DNA from: CAYLZW01 sp964388085
GTDB taxonomy: Bacteria > Myxococcota > UBA727 > CAYLZW01
Assembly: GCA_964388085.1 (NCBI GenBank)
Contig: CAYLZW010000004.1
Location: forward strand, 6,410-70,409
Length of the DNA: 64,000 nucleotides
Direction: 5' to 3'
The notes beneath the pieces are model-generated. The model was not told the origin of the DNA, ran no database searches, and saw only the letters and a list, made by a program, of their open reading frames with translations. Positions within the stretch are counted from its first letter, which is position 1; each line of letters begins with the position of its first letter. Shown here piece after piece: positions 44,119-52,654 of this stretch. The position numbers and the translations under genes were made by a program.

Positions 44119-44997
44119 ATGACGCCGCCTGTCGCTCGCGATGTGTACGCACGAGACCTGCGCCTACGCCTCTGGGACCACGGCGGGGAGGGCCCGGTCG
44201 TGCTCTGCCTGCACGGCTACCTCGACACCGGCCGCAGCTTCGACGCGGTGGCCGCCGCGCTGCGCGCGCAAGGCTCGGACGCGCGCGTGCTCTGCCTCGA
44301 CTGGCGCGGACACGGAGAGAGCGCGGAGGTCGGCGCCGGCGGCAGCTATCACCTGCTCGACCACCTGAAGGACCTCGCCGCCGTCGTCGCCGCCGTCGCC
44401 CTCGAGCCGGCCATCGGACGCGCCCCGGCGCTCATCGTCGCGCACTCCATGGGCGGCAACGTCGCGCTCTTGTTCGCGGGCGCCCTCGCGGAACAGACCG
44501 AGCGCTTGCTGCTCGTCGACGCGCTCGGCGCTCCGGCCGAGGCTCCCGAGGAGCAACCCGAGCGGCTGGCCGAGGTGCTGCGCGCCGCACGGGAGCTGCG
44601 GCCTTTCCAGTCGTTCGGCAGCGTCGAGGACGCCATCGCGCGGCTCCGCAGCATGAACGCCGGCCTGAGCGAGCAGGGTGCGCGCCGCATGGCCGAGCCC
44701 GTCTTGCGGCGGACGGCCGACGGCGCGCTGCGCTTTCCCTTCGACCCTCGCCTCAAGGGGCCGACGCCCGTTCGCTGGCCCGAGGAGATGTGGCTCGCGC
44801 TCTGCCGGCGGGTGAGCGCGCGCGTGAAGGTGTTGCGCGCGGAGCACGGCTACCTGCCCGATGACCCCGTCGTGGCCGAGCGCCTCGCCGCGCTGCGCGC
44901 CGAGCTCGAGACGGTCGCGGGCGCTCCACACCACCTGCACGTCGAGCGCCCGGAGGTCATCGCCGCGGCCGTGCGAGGGCTGCTTCGGCAGAAGTGA
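44119..44997 (+). CDS. alpha/beta-hydrolase
   Basis: 292 aa from the ATG at 44119; longer frames lack a ribosome binding site. Seen: LCLHGYLDTGRSF (oxyanion region), DWRGHGES, VAHSMGGN (nucleophile Ser), and a C-terminal H in APHHLHVERPE as the likely catalytic His. The acid is probably the Asp of LLVDALG or one in the cap. A typical serine hydrolase of the esterase/MhpC type. Substrate unknown; no functional neighbours. Confidence 0.88.
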   Translation: MTPPVARDVYARDLRLRLWDHGGEGPVVLCLHGYLDTGRSFDAVAAALRAQGSDARVLCLDWRGHGESAEVGAGGSYHLLDHLKDLAAVVAAVALEPAIGRAPALIVAHSMGGNVALLFAGALAEQTERLLLVDALGAPAEAPEEQPERLAEVLRAARELRPFQSFGSVEDAIARLRSMNAGLSEQGARRMAEPVLRRTADGALRFPFDPRLKGPTPVRWPEEMWLALCRRVSARVKVLRAEHGYLPDDPVVAERLAALRAELETVAGAPHHLHVERPEVIAAAVRGLLRQK

Positions 44998-45077
44998 GGG
45001 GGCGGTTTGGATGCCGCGCCTCGACTCCGGCGACGGCGACACCGACGGCGGGAGGCGCGTCTCGGCCGTGTCTCAAC

Positions 45078-45107
45078 TGACACGTCGGATCGCGCGGGTG
45101 ACACGTC
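45078..45107 (+). promoter_or_regulatory. direct repeats TGACACGTC, 21 bp apart
   Basis: Two identical 9-mers TGACACGTC start at 45078 and 45099, two helical turns apart. They lie about 80 bp upstream of a sigma-54-like promoter, where an enhancer-binding protein would be expected. The role is inferred from spacing only. Confidence 0.35.
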
Positions 45108-45187
45108 CCCTGTGCGCAAGAAGCACGCTCGCGAATTTCTGACGCCGCAGAGCACGTGAAATGGCCGCGCCCGTGGATCGAGGAAGA

Positions 45188-45203
45188 TGGCATGTCTTCT
45201 GCG
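45188..45203 (+). promoter_or_regulatory. sigma-54-like promoter candidate before the mgtE unit
   Basis: TGGCATG-N4-CTGC keeps the GG and GC of the -24/-12 elements at exact spacing, with mismatches at one -24 and one -12 position. It lies 42 nt before the small 55-aa gene and about 240 nt before mgtE. Upstream direct repeats support it weakly. Confidence 0.33.
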
Positions 45204-45244
45204 ATAGGCCCTTCGCCCGCGCCGTGGGCGAGTGAGGTCGGACG

Positions 45245-45412
45245 ATGTCTCAGGTCACGAAGTTGAAGATGCCGCTGCCGAAGCCGGTCCCCGCCGCGTC
45301 CGCCACGCTGGAGCTCAGCGACGCGGTCACCTGGCTGAGCGAGCACCTCGGCTACCCGGCGCCTTCGCGGCAGGACTACGAGACGCGCCACGGGCTGCGC
45401 CGCCGACCCTGA
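45245..45412 (+). CDS. small 55-aa protein upstream of mgtE
   Basis: The frame MSQVTKLKMPLPKPV ends TRHGLRRRP with a stop at 45410-45412. GAGG lies 7 nt before the ATG, a better site than mgtE's. The C-terminal half (LSDAVTWLSEHLGYPAPSR) looks like a short amphipathic helix. No family recognised. The stop is 27 bp before mgtE on the same strand, so it may be a leader peptide or a co-expressed partner. It is short, but codon bias is consistent with coding. Confidence 0.55.
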   Translation: MSQVTKLKMPLPKPVPAASATLELSDAVTWLSEHLGYPAPSRQDYETRHGLRRRP

Positions 45413-45439
45413 CCTCGTGAGCACCGGTAGGACCCGCGC

Positions 45440-46756
45440 ATGCCCGTCGCCGGGGAGACGCTCACCGCGGACGACCTGCACGACGCGTGGCTCGCGCTCT
45501 CCCTCGACGAGCGTTCGGAAGGGTTTCAGCTCCTCTCGCGCAGCGACGCCGAAGAGGTCTTCGAGGGGCTGAGCTCGCGGGATCAGGCCGCGCTGCTCGG
45601 CGTCCTGCCCGCGAAGGAGCGCCGCCTGTGGTTGCGCTCGTTGCCGCCCGACGACACCGCCGACCTCTTGCAGGAGGCGCCGCGCGAGGAGCGGGAGGCG
45701 CTGCTCTCGCTGCTCGACGATCCCACGCGCGTGGAGGTGCAAGGCCTGCTCGCCTACGCCGAGGACGTCGCCGGCGGGCTCATGAGCCCCCGCTTCGCGC
45801 GCGCGCGCCCCGACATGAGGGCCGACGAGGCCATCGCCTATCTGCGCCGCCAAGCGCGCGGTGACGTCGAGACCGTCTATTACGTGTACGTGCTCGACGC
45901 GTCCCAGCGCCTGCTCGGCGTCGTCTCCTTTCGCCAACTGTTCGCGGCCAGACCGCACACGCTCATCGAGGAGCTGATGGAGCGCGACCTGCGCACCGTC
46001 AGAGAGGGCACCGATCAGGAGGAGGTGTCCCGCCTCGTCAGCGACAGCGATCTGCTCGCGGTGCCCGTGCTGGACGCGCTCGGCCGCATGCGCGGTGTCA
46101 TCACCGTGGACGACGTCGTGGACGTGGTCGAGGAGGAGGCCACCGAGGACGTGCAGCTCATCGGCGGCTCCGAGCCCCTCGACATGCCGTACCTCGAGGC
46201 CAGCATCTGGCGCGTGCTGCGAAAGCGCGGCGGCTGGCTCGTCGTGCTGCTGCTCGGTCAGATGCTGACCGCCACCGCCATGGGCCGCTTTCAGGACGAG
46301 CTCGCCAGCGCCGTCGTGCTCGCGCTGTTCATCCCGCTGGTCATCTCGTCGGGCGGCAATTCGGGCTCGCAGGCCTCCACGCTCGTCATCCGCTCGCTCA
46401 CGACGGGGGAGGCGCGGCTCGCGGACTGGTGGCGGGTATTGCGGCGCGAGCTGCTCATCGGCGCGCTGCTCGGCGGCCTGCTCGGCGTCATCGGCTTCGC
46501 GCGCGTGGCGCTGTGGGACGCGACCTTCCACAGCTACGGAGAGCACGCGCCGCGCGTGGCCGTCATCGTCGGCGTCAGCCTGCTCGGCGTCGTGCTGTGG
46601 GGCAGCCTGACGGGGGCCATGCTGCCGTTCTTGTTGCGGCGGCTGAAGCTCGACCCGGCCAGCGCGTCGGCGCCGCTCGTGGCCACGATCATCGACGTCA
46701 CCGGCATCGTGCTCTACTTCTCGCTGGCGAGCTTCGTCCTGCGCGGCGCGCTGTGA
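45440..46756 (+). CDS. mgtE: MgtE-family magnesium transporter
   Basis: 438 aa, normal length. Residues about 10-115 are the MgtE N-domain (superhelical, SRSDAEEVFEGLSSRDQAALL). Residues 125-250 are a CBS pair (VYVLDASQRLLGVVSFRQL, VPVLDALGRMRGVITVDDV) with acidic plug-helix residues. Residues 270-438 carry five membrane segments including FIPLVISSGGNSGSQAST, the family signature P-x(5,6)-GGN-x-G-x-Q-x-x-T. It is a Mg2+ channel closed by cytosolic Mg2+ binding. I see no M-box-like RNA upstream. Confidence 0.93.
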   Translation: MPVAGETLTADDLHDAWLALSLDERSEGFQLLSRSDAEEVFEGLSSRDQAALLGVLPAKERRLWLRSLPPDDTADLLQEAPREEREALLSLLDDPTRVEVQGLLAYAEDVAGGLMSPRFARARPDMRADEAIAYLRRQARGDVETVYYVYVLDASQRLLGVVSFRQLFAARPHTLIEELMERDLRTVREGTDQEEVSRLVSDSDLLAVPVLDALGRMRGVITVDDVVDVVEEEATEDVQLIGGSEPLDMPYLEASIWRVLRKRGGWLVVLLLGQMLTATAMGRFQDELASAVVLALFIPLVISSGGNSGSQASTLVIRSLTTGEARLADWWRVLRRELLIGALLGGLLGVIGFARVALWDATFHSYGEHAPRVAVIVGVSLLGVVLWGSLTGAMLPFLLRRLKLDPASASAPLVATIIDVTGIVLYFSLASFVLRGAL

Positions 46757-46815
46757 GCATGGGTGAGCCGAAGCCGGCGCTTGCTCGCGGACGCCGGGCG
46801 CGCGAGCATGTGCGC

Positions 46816-47715
46816 GTGAATCGCCTCTCCGTTCGCTGCCTCGTCCTTGGCTGCCTGCTCGTGCTCGTCGCCGGCTGCGCCTCGGGCGAGGCCTACCAGA
46901 AGGACGACGCCTACTACGAGGGCTACGGCGGCGCGCAGCCGACCAGCAGGAGCACGGACGCACCCCAGGCGATGGCGGAGTCCGACGACGGCGGTGGCGG
47001 CTTCTTCGACTTCAGCGGCGTGAGCGTCCAGGGCATGTTTGGCAGCCCGTCCGGCGCCGAGGTGCGCCCTCGCGAGCGCGTCGCGCAAGCGCCGCCGGCT
47101 CCGCCGCGCACGCCGCCACCTGCCGAGCCCGCGCCGGAGGAAGCGCCCGCTGTCGCCGACGATCGCGCGCCGCAAAAGCGCCTGCTCATCTACACCGGCG
47201 ACTACACGTTGATGGTCGCGAACGTCGACGAGAGCGTGAAGGCGCTCATCGCGCTGGCGGAAAAATTCGGCGGCTACCTGGGCAGCCGCCAGGACGGGGT
47301 CGTGAGCGTGCGCGTCCCCGCCGAACGCTTCTTCGAGCTGACCAAGGAACTGCCCGCGTTCGGCACCATCACCGGCGAGTCCGTGCACGCGCGCGACGTG
47401 ACCGCGCAGTTCGTCGACCTGCAGCTACGCCTACAGACCGCAGAGCGAAGCCGCGCGCGCTTGCTCGAGCTGCTCTCGCAGGCGACCAAGATGGAGGACA
47501 TCCTCGCCATCGAGAAGGAGCTCCGGCGCCTGACCGAAGAGATCGAGACCATGAAGGGTGAGCTGCGCCTGCTCTCTGATCAGATCGCGTTCTCGACGCT
47601 GACCGTGCGCTTTTACGCCAACGCGCCGCCGCCGAGCCCGTATCCGCAGCGCAAGATGAGCCGCTTCCCCTGGATCAACGCCGTCGGCATCGAGCGGGTG
47701 CTCTATGACTTCTGA
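46816..47715 (+). CDS. DUF4349-domain lipoprotein
   Basis: 299 aa from a GTG at 46816, which gives the signal MNRLSVRCLVLGCLLVLVAG then Cys21. A GTG at 46810 and an ATG at 46759 are in frame but lengthen the signal. Residues about 30-125 are Gly/Pro-rich and disordered. The DUF4349 part (130-280) has YTGDYTLMVANVDESVKALI, GGYLGSRQDGVVSVRVPAERF, VTAQFVDLQLRLQTAERSR and a coiled-coil helix (ATKMEDILAIEKELRRLTEE). The family is envelope-associated, role unknown. The C-terminal membrane segment common in DUF4349 proteins is absent. Confidence 0.85.
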   Translation: MNRLSVRCLVLGCLLVLVAGCASGEAYQKDDAYYEGYGGAQPTSRSTDAPQAMAESDDGGGGFFDFSGVSVQGMFGSPSGAEVRPRERVAQAPPAPPRTPPPAEPAPEEAPAVADDRAPQKRLLIYTGDYTLMVANVDESVKALIALAEKFGGYLGSRQDGVVSVRVPAERFFELTKELPAFGTITGESVHARDVTAQFVDLQLRLQTAERSRARLLELLSQATKMEDILAIEKELRRLTEEIETMKGELRLLSDQIAFSTLTVRFYANAPPPSPYPQRKMSRFPWINAVGIERVLYDF

Positions 47716-48193
47716 CCGCCGCGCCTCGCTGCGTGTCGTCATACGCGTGGCCCTGCTGAGCGCCTCTCTCGGCCTGTTGTCGTCGTGCGTGAGCATGCAA
47801 GTGCCCGAGCGCTTCCTCGTCACCACGCGCGGCGCGGACGAGCTGAAGGCCATCACGCCCGAAGAGACCAAGCTCTGGCTGCGAGAATTCAACGATCCCG
47901 ATCGGGGCGATCTCGCCTTCTGGTCCGAGGCCTTGCGCCGTGACCTCGTCGAGAACCGCGGCTACACGCTGCTCTCCGAAGGCAAGATCGAGGACGCGGG
48001 CGGCAACGTCGGCACGGAGCTCGTGCTCGAGGCGACGATTCAGGGACGCGCCGTACGCGAGCTGCTGGCGCTGTTCGTCTTCCCCGGCGCGTTCGACAAC
48101 CGCATCCGCGTGGTCGAGCTCGTCGGCGAGAAGGAGCCGTTCGAGGCCGCGCTCGACGAGGTGCGCGCGAGCATCAAGACGCTGAAGCCTTGA
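47705..48193 (+). CDS. small lipoprotein of unknown function
   Basis: 162 aa, start overlapping the DUF4349 stop by 11 bp, so the two are co-transcribed and perhaps coupled. The signal ends LGLLSSC with a plausible lipobox. The mature part has one hydrophobic stretch (RAVRELLALFVFPGAFDN) between charged helical regions (PEETKLWLREFNDPD). No family recognised. Its pairing with DUF4349 suggests an envelope role. Confidence 0.7.
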   Translation: MTSDRRASLRVVIRVALLSASLGLLSSCVSMQVPERFLVTTRGADELKAITPEETKLWLREFNDPDRGDLAFWSEALRRDLVENRGYTLLSEGKIEDAGGNVGTELVLEATIQGRAVRELLALFVFPGAFDNRIRVVELVGEKEPFEAALDEVRASIKTLKP

Positions 48194-48217
48194 AGGGGCG
48201 TGCGGGTCGGCCATCGC

Positions 48218-48643
48218 TCAGAGCGTGATCCGCACGTCGGAAGCAGGCGTCTCACCCGACGCGAGGCGCTCGAGGCGCTCGAGCGCGGGGGAGCTTTCGG
48301 CGGCCTGTTCCATGACGACAGCACGAAGCGCGAGCCACGCGGCACGGCTCATTGGCAGGGCGCCGGTCTCCCAACGAGAGACGGTCTCCTGCGCGACGTC
48401 GAGCAGCGACGCGAGGCGCGTCTGGGGAATGCCGAACGCGCGCCGCATGAAAGAGAACGTCTCGCCGTCGATGGGGCCTTCCACGGCGAGTGCCTGCGCG
48501 ACGGCGCGCTCGAAGCGCTTCGCGTCCTCGCCCTCGATGACGTAGTCATCGGCTCCCGGCTCCCAGGTGACGGGGACCTCGGCAGAGAAGGTGCGGCCAG
48601 CGACCTTTCGGGTGAGCGGGAGCGTCTTCGGATGCTCTTGCAT
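48218..48643 (-). CDS. HTH antitoxin, MqsA/YgiT-like (type II)
   Basis: 141 aa from the ATG at 48643 (GAGG 6 nt upstream). Residues 1-60 form a small N-terminal part that would contact the toxin (no Cys zinc site is seen). Residues about 62-115 are a helix-turn-helix: FMRRAFGIPQTRLASLLDV, then AQETVSRWETGALPMSR. This matches antitoxins paired with DUF4258 or HigB/MqsR toxins, which repress their own operon. The toxin reading frame lies 8 nt upstream but is broken by a frameshift. Confidence 0.8.
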   Translation of the reverse strand: MQEHPKTLPLTRKVAGRTFSAEVPVTWEPGADDYVIEGEDAKRFERAVAQALAVEGPIDGETFSFMRRAFGIPQTRLASLLDVAQETVSRWETGALPMSRAAWLALRAVVMEQAAESSPALERLERLASGETPASDVRITL

Positions 48644-48651
48644 GGCTGACC

Positions 48652-48937
48652 TCATGGGGGCGGATGGGCGGTTACAACGACGACGCGGCCGATGAGAAGC
48701 ACGACAACGGCATACGCCTCGCCGTTCGTGATGGGGCCGTAGATCTTCCACTTCACGCCGTCGTCGCTTTGTGGCTCGGCGTGGCTCGGCGTGGCTCGCA
48801 TGTGCGAGGGCGTGCTCGATGTCCTCAACCGTGAGACCACGCGCAGGAAGCGACTCCATCTCCGCGTGGTAGGTGAAGGCCACACGACCGCCTTCAGCGG
48901 CCGCGGCGACTGTCCTCAGGGCCCCGCGCGGGTCCAT
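48652..48937 (-). pseudogene. DUF4258-type toxin gene with a frameshift
   Basis: The first part, from an ATG at 48937, reads MDPRGALRTVAAAAEGGRVA, FTYHAEMESLPARGLTVED, then IEHALAHASHAEP. The C-terminal part is in another frame: SDDGVKWKIYGPITNGEAY, then VVLLIGRVVVVTAHPPP. Joined, they form a normal DUF4258 domain of about 90 aa (His early, Y/G-G-E-Y-V-V-V strands late), a family of RelE/HigB-like toxins. The break is inside a 10-bp tandem repeat. Removing one copy restores the frame exactly. Without correction the toxin is cut near residue 60. Confidence 0.8.
48771..48798. repeat. 10-bp tandem repeat, 2.8 copies, causing the toxin frameshift
   Basis: GTGGCTCGGC occurs twice in a row (48771-48780 and 48781-48790), followed by GTGGCTCG. 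Unit length 10 is not a multiple of three, so each gain or loss shifts the toxin frame. Deleting one unit joins the two halves of the DUF4258 domain. Confidence 0.9.
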
Positions 48938-49116
48938 GACCAATCTTAGTTCCGCTATGATGTTACGTCAAGTACCGTCGTAGCTTGATGACGCCCTGAT
49001 GGCCTATTGACCGTCGCTCTACGCCGCCGTCGCCGCTCCCGGTGTTCCGGGATCAGAACTGTCGGCAGTCGGCGGGCCCGATATTGCGGGAAGCTCACGC
49101 GACGTCACGAGGCCCT

Positions 49117-49461
49117 TCAACCCTGGCGGATGAACTCCGCGGGGTCTCCCCAACGCGCCTCTTCGGTCGGGTCGAGCTTGCGCAGCGTCTCGAAGCGGAA
49201 GATGCCGGTCGAGTGACCGTCGCTGAAGTGGAACAGGATCGCGTAGCGGCCGACGGGCTCGGCGCCGCTGATGCCCTGGACCTGGTTCTCGACGTAGCGG
49301 ATGGCGCCGCCGTGCCCTTGGCACTCCGCGCACGGGCAGAAGCCGCGCAGGCGGGAGATGGGCAGCTTGCTCTCGTGCCCATCGCCCCAGCGGATGAGCA
49401 CCGCGCGGGCGTCGTTGTCGACGTGGATGTCCTTGGCGTTGAACTCGGGGGACGTCTTCAT
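49117..49461 (-). CDS. DUF971-domain protein
   Basis: 114 aa from the ATG at 49461. The domain reads VLIRWGDGHESKLPISRLRG, then FCPCAECQGHGG and ILFHFSDGHSTGIFRFETL, the gamma-butyrobetaine-hydroxylase N-terminal-like fold with a C-x-x-C pair. DUF971 proteins are small and soluble; some are linked to Fe-S assembly (Mrp/ApbC neighbours). That context is missing here. It lies divergent from the ABC ATPase gene, whose start is 128 bp away. Confidence 0.85.
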   Translation of the reverse strand: MKTSPEFNAKDIHVDNDARAVLIRWGDGHESKLPISRLRGFCPCAECQGHGGAIRYVENQVQGISGAEPVGRYAILFHFSDGHSTGIFRFETLRKLDPTEEARWGDPAEFIRQG

Positions 49462-49588
49462 GGGGACCTGTGCCTGGAGCGCGGAGGGAAGCTCTCTGTC
49501 GCTCTTCTTGTTATTGCTTCTCGCGCCGGGGGCAAGCACGCTTTCCGCACACCTGTATCCGCGCTCGCGCGCGGACCCGAAGGACATC

Positions 49589-50548
49589 GTGCAGGAGCTG
49601 GCGCCCGCCATCCACGCTCGCGGACTCGAGAAGCGCTACGGCAACGTGCAGGCGCTCACGGGCCTCGACGTCGTCGTGCCGCGCGGCTCGGCCTTCGGGC
49701 TCATCGGCGAGAACGGCGCCGGCAAGACCACCTTCATCAAGCTGCTGCTCGGCATCGCGCACCCCTCGAGGGGCGAGGTCTCTGTGCTCGGCGGTCAGCC
49801 GAGGGACGTCGCTGTGCGCCGCCGCATCGGCTACCTGCCCGAGCGGCTCGAGCTGCCGCCCGCGTACACACCGGTGCGCTTTTTGACCAGCGTCGGCAAG
49901 CTCAAGGGGCTCAAGAAGCGCGAGCTCGACGACCAGGTGCCGCGCGTGCTCTCGCAGGTGGGCCTCGCCGAGAGCGCTTGGCAACGGCGCACGCGCGGCT
50001 TCTCGAAGGGCATGCGCCAGCGCACGGGGCTCGCGGCGGCGCTGCTCGGCAAGCCCGACCTGCTCGTGCTCGACGAGCCCACGGACGGCATCGATCCCGT
50101 CGGGCGCGCGCACATCCGCCAGGTGATAAAGCAGGCCAAGCAGGACGGCACCACGGTGTTTTTGAACAGCCACCTGCTCGCCGAGACCGAGCGCATCTGT
50201 GACCACGTCGCCATCGTGTCGAAGGGCCGCGTGGTGCGGGCGGGCAGCCTCGAGTCCCTGCGCGCCGAGAGCGCCTTTCGCGTCACCTTCCAGGCTCTGG
50301 ACGGGCTCGAGGACAAAGCCGCGCGGCACGGCTTCGTCCCCGACGTGGAGGCGCGCAAGGCAGGACCGGCGGCGGCCTTCCGCCTCGAGGCCGCGTCGGC
50401 CGAGGCGCTCAGCGCCGCGCTGCAGGGAGCGCTGGCGGACGGCCTCGTCGTCGTGGAGGTCGTGAAGGCGCTGCGCGATCTCGAGAGCGTGCTCGCAGAG
50501 GTCATGCGCGAGGGCGCCGGAGCGAGCCGCTCGGAGACGGGCTCATGA
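49589..50548 (+). CDS. ABC transporter ATP-binding protein (NosF/CcmA-like)
   Basis: 319 aa from a GTG at 49589, with AAGGA just upstream. Seen: GENGAGKTT (Walker A), FSKGMRQRTGLAAALLG (signature), LLVLDEPTDGIDP (Walker B) and NSHLL (H-loop). A short C-terminal domain follows. The four-base ATGA overlap couples it to the permease. No nosD or other copper genes are adjacent, so the substrate is unknown. Confidence 0.93.
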   Translation: MQELAPAIHARGLEKRYGNVQALTGLDVVVPRGSAFGLIGENGAGKTTFIKLLLGIAHPSRGEVSVLGGQPRDVAVRRRIGYLPERLELPPAYTPVRFLTSVGKLKGLKKRELDDQVPRVLSQVGLAESAWQRRTRGFSKGMRQRTGLAAALLGKPDLLVLDEPTDGIDPVGRAHIRQVIKQAKQDGTTVFLNSHLLAETERICDHVAIVSKGRVVRAGSLESLRAESAFRVTFQALDGLEDKAARHGFVPDVEARKAGPAAAFRLEAASAEALSAALQGALADGLVVVEVVKALRDLESVLAEVMREGAGASRSETGS

Positions 50549-51378
50549 CGGTGCTGCTCATCGCCGCCGACGTCGTGCGCGAGGCCTTCGCCCGGCGCTA
50601 TATGATCGCGCTGTTCGGCTTCATCGTGCTCTTCCTCATCGGCCTCACGCTGGCGGTGGACCTCGAGATCGTCGAGGGCGCGCTCGCGGCCGGCCGGCTG
50701 TTCGGCACCAACCTGACCAACGCCATCGTCCCCGTCGACGTCGTCTTGCGCTCCATCTTTCAGGTGGTGGCGCTGTTCACCTTCTACGTGGGCTTATTGT
50801 TCGGCGTCGTCGCCTCCGCCGACATCGCGCCGAAGATGCTCGCGCCCGGCCGCGTGGAGCTCTTGCTCTCCCTGCCCGTGCGCCGGACCGAGCTCGTCCT
50901 CGGCACGTACCTCGGCGTCGGCGTCATCGCGTCCCTGACGACGGCGTTCGCGGTCGGCGGGGTGTCGCTGGTGCTCTTCTACAAGGCCGAGCTGGTCACC
51001 TCGGCGCCCGCGCTCGGCGCGCTCATGGCCGTCGCCGGCTTCCTGCCCCTCTACGGCGCCATGCTGCTGGCGACGTCGCTGGTACGCTCGAGCGCGCTCG
51101 CCGCCGGCGCCGGCATCTTCCTCTACCTAGCGGGCCTCGTGACGAGCGACCGCGAGCAGTTCCTCGGCTTCTTCCGCGATGGGCTCGCGCGCGAGCTGCT
51201 CGGCGTCGTCATCGCCCCGCTGCCCCGCCTCGGGGCGCTCGCGGACGCCGGCGCCGCGGCGGCCTCGGGGGACGGCGTGAGCTGGGCCGTGTTGTTCCCC
51301 GTCCTCGGCGGCGCGCTCGCCTTCACCGGCGCCACCGTCGCGCTCGCTTGCTTCCTCGTCTCAGGGAAGGACTATTGA
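50545..51378 (+). CDS. ABC-2 type permease (NosY-like)
   Basis: 277 aa with six hydrophobic segments: YMIALFGFIVLFLIGLTLAV, FQVVALFTFYVGLLFGVV, IASLTTAFAVGGVSLVLF, GALMAVAGFLPLYGAMLLA, LAAGAGIFLYLAGLV and FTGATVALACFLVSG. VELLLSLPVRRTELVLGTY is the cytoplasmic coupling stretch typical of ABC-2/NosY proteins. It works with the ATPase 4 bp upstream. Confidence 0.87.
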   Translation: MTVLLIAADVVREAFARRYMIALFGFIVLFLIGLTLAVDLEIVEGALAAGRLFGTNLTNAIVPVDVVLRSIFQVVALFTFYVGLLFGVVASADIAPKMLAPGRVELLLSLPVRRTELVLGTYLGVGVIASLTTAFAVGGVSLVLFYKAELVTSAPALGALMAVAGFLPLYGAMLLATSLVRSSALAAGAGIFLYLAGLVTSDREQFLGFFRDGLARELLGVVIAPLPRLGALADAGAAAASGDGVSWAVLFPVLGGALAFTGATVALACFLVSGKDY

Positions 51379-51400
51379 TGTCCACGGCCAGGGGCCCTGC

Positions 51401-52516
51401 ATGAAACGCAACCGCATCGTGCTCCTCATCGTCGCGGCGCTGCTCATCGCCGCCGGCGTGCTCTCGTCGCGCTGCGCGGATGAGGCCAAGGCGCCCGCCG
51501 ACAAAGAGGCGCGCGCGGAGGCGCAGCAGCGGGCCGAGCGTGTGGTGTTCCCGCGTGACGCGCGCGCCCGACGACGTCCGCCGCCGGCAGCGGCGCCGGC
51601 CGGGCGGAGCGAGCGACGTCGCGAGCCGAGCGCCGATCCGATCCAGCGGGCCATGGCGTTCCCCGACGGGGGCGCGGTGTTCATCGAGGTGAACGCCATC
51701 CGCCACTCGGAGCTGGTCGAGCGGCTCCTCGCCTGCCGGCAGGGGGACGCGGCCGACGCCATGCGCCGCTTCCAGGACGAGCTCGGCATCGATCCGCTCG
51801 AGGACGTCGACCGCATGGCGCTGCACAACGACGTGTTCGCCGCCAGCGGCTTCTTCGAGGAGCTGAAGCTACCCGGCGAGGTCGCCGCCCCCGAGGCCTA
51901 CGGCGACGAGACACGCATCTACCGCCTGCCGAACGTCGACGACCCGAGCCAGCCCGCCGCCGTGGTCGCGCGCGTGGGCGACGGGCTCTTGCTGCTCGGC
52001 GAGGACGAGGCGCAGGTGAAGGCCGCCGTCGATCGCGCCGAAGGGCGCGGGGGCGACGACGTCAAGGCCCTACCGCCCGACGTCACCGGCACGGAGATCT
52101 ACGGCCGCTTCGGTCCCGAGCTGCTCGCCGAGCTCCTCGGCGGCCCCGAAGGCGCGCCGCCAAACCCCCTCGTGCAGCGCGTGACCGAGATCGTCACCGA
52201 CGGCACCGTGCGCGTGCTCGTCGACGACGCGGTCAGCATGAGCCTCGATCTCGAGACCCGCGACGAGCAGGCCGGCGAGGACCTCGCGAAGGCCGTCGGC
52301 GGCGCGCTCGCGGGCGCACGCCAGCGGGCCGAGATCGCCGGCGACGAGGAGCTCGCCGCCCTGCTCGACAAGGCGCGCGTGCTCAAACAGGAGAACGGAC
52401 GCTTCGGCATCGACATCGCGGTGCCGGGGGAGACGGTGCTCGAGGCCATGGGCTGTCCGTCGTCGTCGGCGCCGGTGGGTGCGAACGATGACGGCGAAGC
52501 TGCAACCGATCCTTGA
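51401..52516 (+). CDS. membrane-anchored protein of unknown function
   Basis: 371 aa. The N-terminal segment NRIVLLIVAALLIAAGVLSS is a signal anchor; the following S-R-C does not fit a lipobox well. Residues 25-85 are Ala/Arg/Pro-rich linker. The soluble domain (90-355) has GGAVFIEVNAIRHSELVERL, DRMALHNDVFAASGFFEEL, VVARVGDGLLLLGEDEAQV and VLVDDAVSMSLDLETRDEQ, alternating strands and helices. It follows the ABC permease by 22 bp on the same strand and may be its extracytoplasmic partner. No family recognised. Confidence 0.65.
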   Translation: MKRNRIVLLIVAALLIAAGVLSSRCADEAKAPADKEARAEAQQRAERVVFPRDARARRRPPPAAAPAGRSERRREPSADPIQRAMAFPDGGAVFIEVNAIRHSELVERLLACRQGDAADAMRRFQDELGIDPLEDVDRMALHNDVFAASGFFEELKLPGEVAAPEAYGDETRIYRLPNVDDPSQPAAVVARVGDGLLLLGEDEAQVKAAVDRAEGRGGDDVKALPPDVTGTEIYGRFGPELLAELLGGPEGAPPNPLVQRVTEIVTDGTVRVLVDDAVSMSLDLETRDEQAGEDLAKAVGGALAGARQRAEIAGDEELAALLDKARVLKQENGRFGIDIAVPGETVLEAMGCPSSSAPVGANDDGEAATDP

Positions 52517-52555
52517 GCATGGCGCCAGCACACCCCGCTCGATTGCTGCCCTCGG

Positions 52556-52635
52556 CACAGAGCCACAGAGCCGCAGAGCCGCAAAGGAACCGCGTTTGTG
52601 TTCTCGCTGGGCGGCTTTGCGGTTTTGCGTGAGGA
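52556..52635. repeat. hairpin repeat of 8-bp units, copy A
   Basis: Four 8-bp units run left to right: CACAGAGC, CACAGAGC, CGCAGAGC, CGCAAAGG. A loop containing GTTTGTGTT follows, then CGGCTTTG and CGGTTTTG, which pair back with CGCAAAGC-type units. It ends CGTGAGGACTTCCG. It lies between the convergent ends at 52516 and 52655 and may also terminate both transcripts. A relative lies at 63665-63731 with the same layout and a different stem sequence. Confidence 0.75.
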
Positions 52636-52654
52636 CTTCCGTCCAGCGCTCGAG

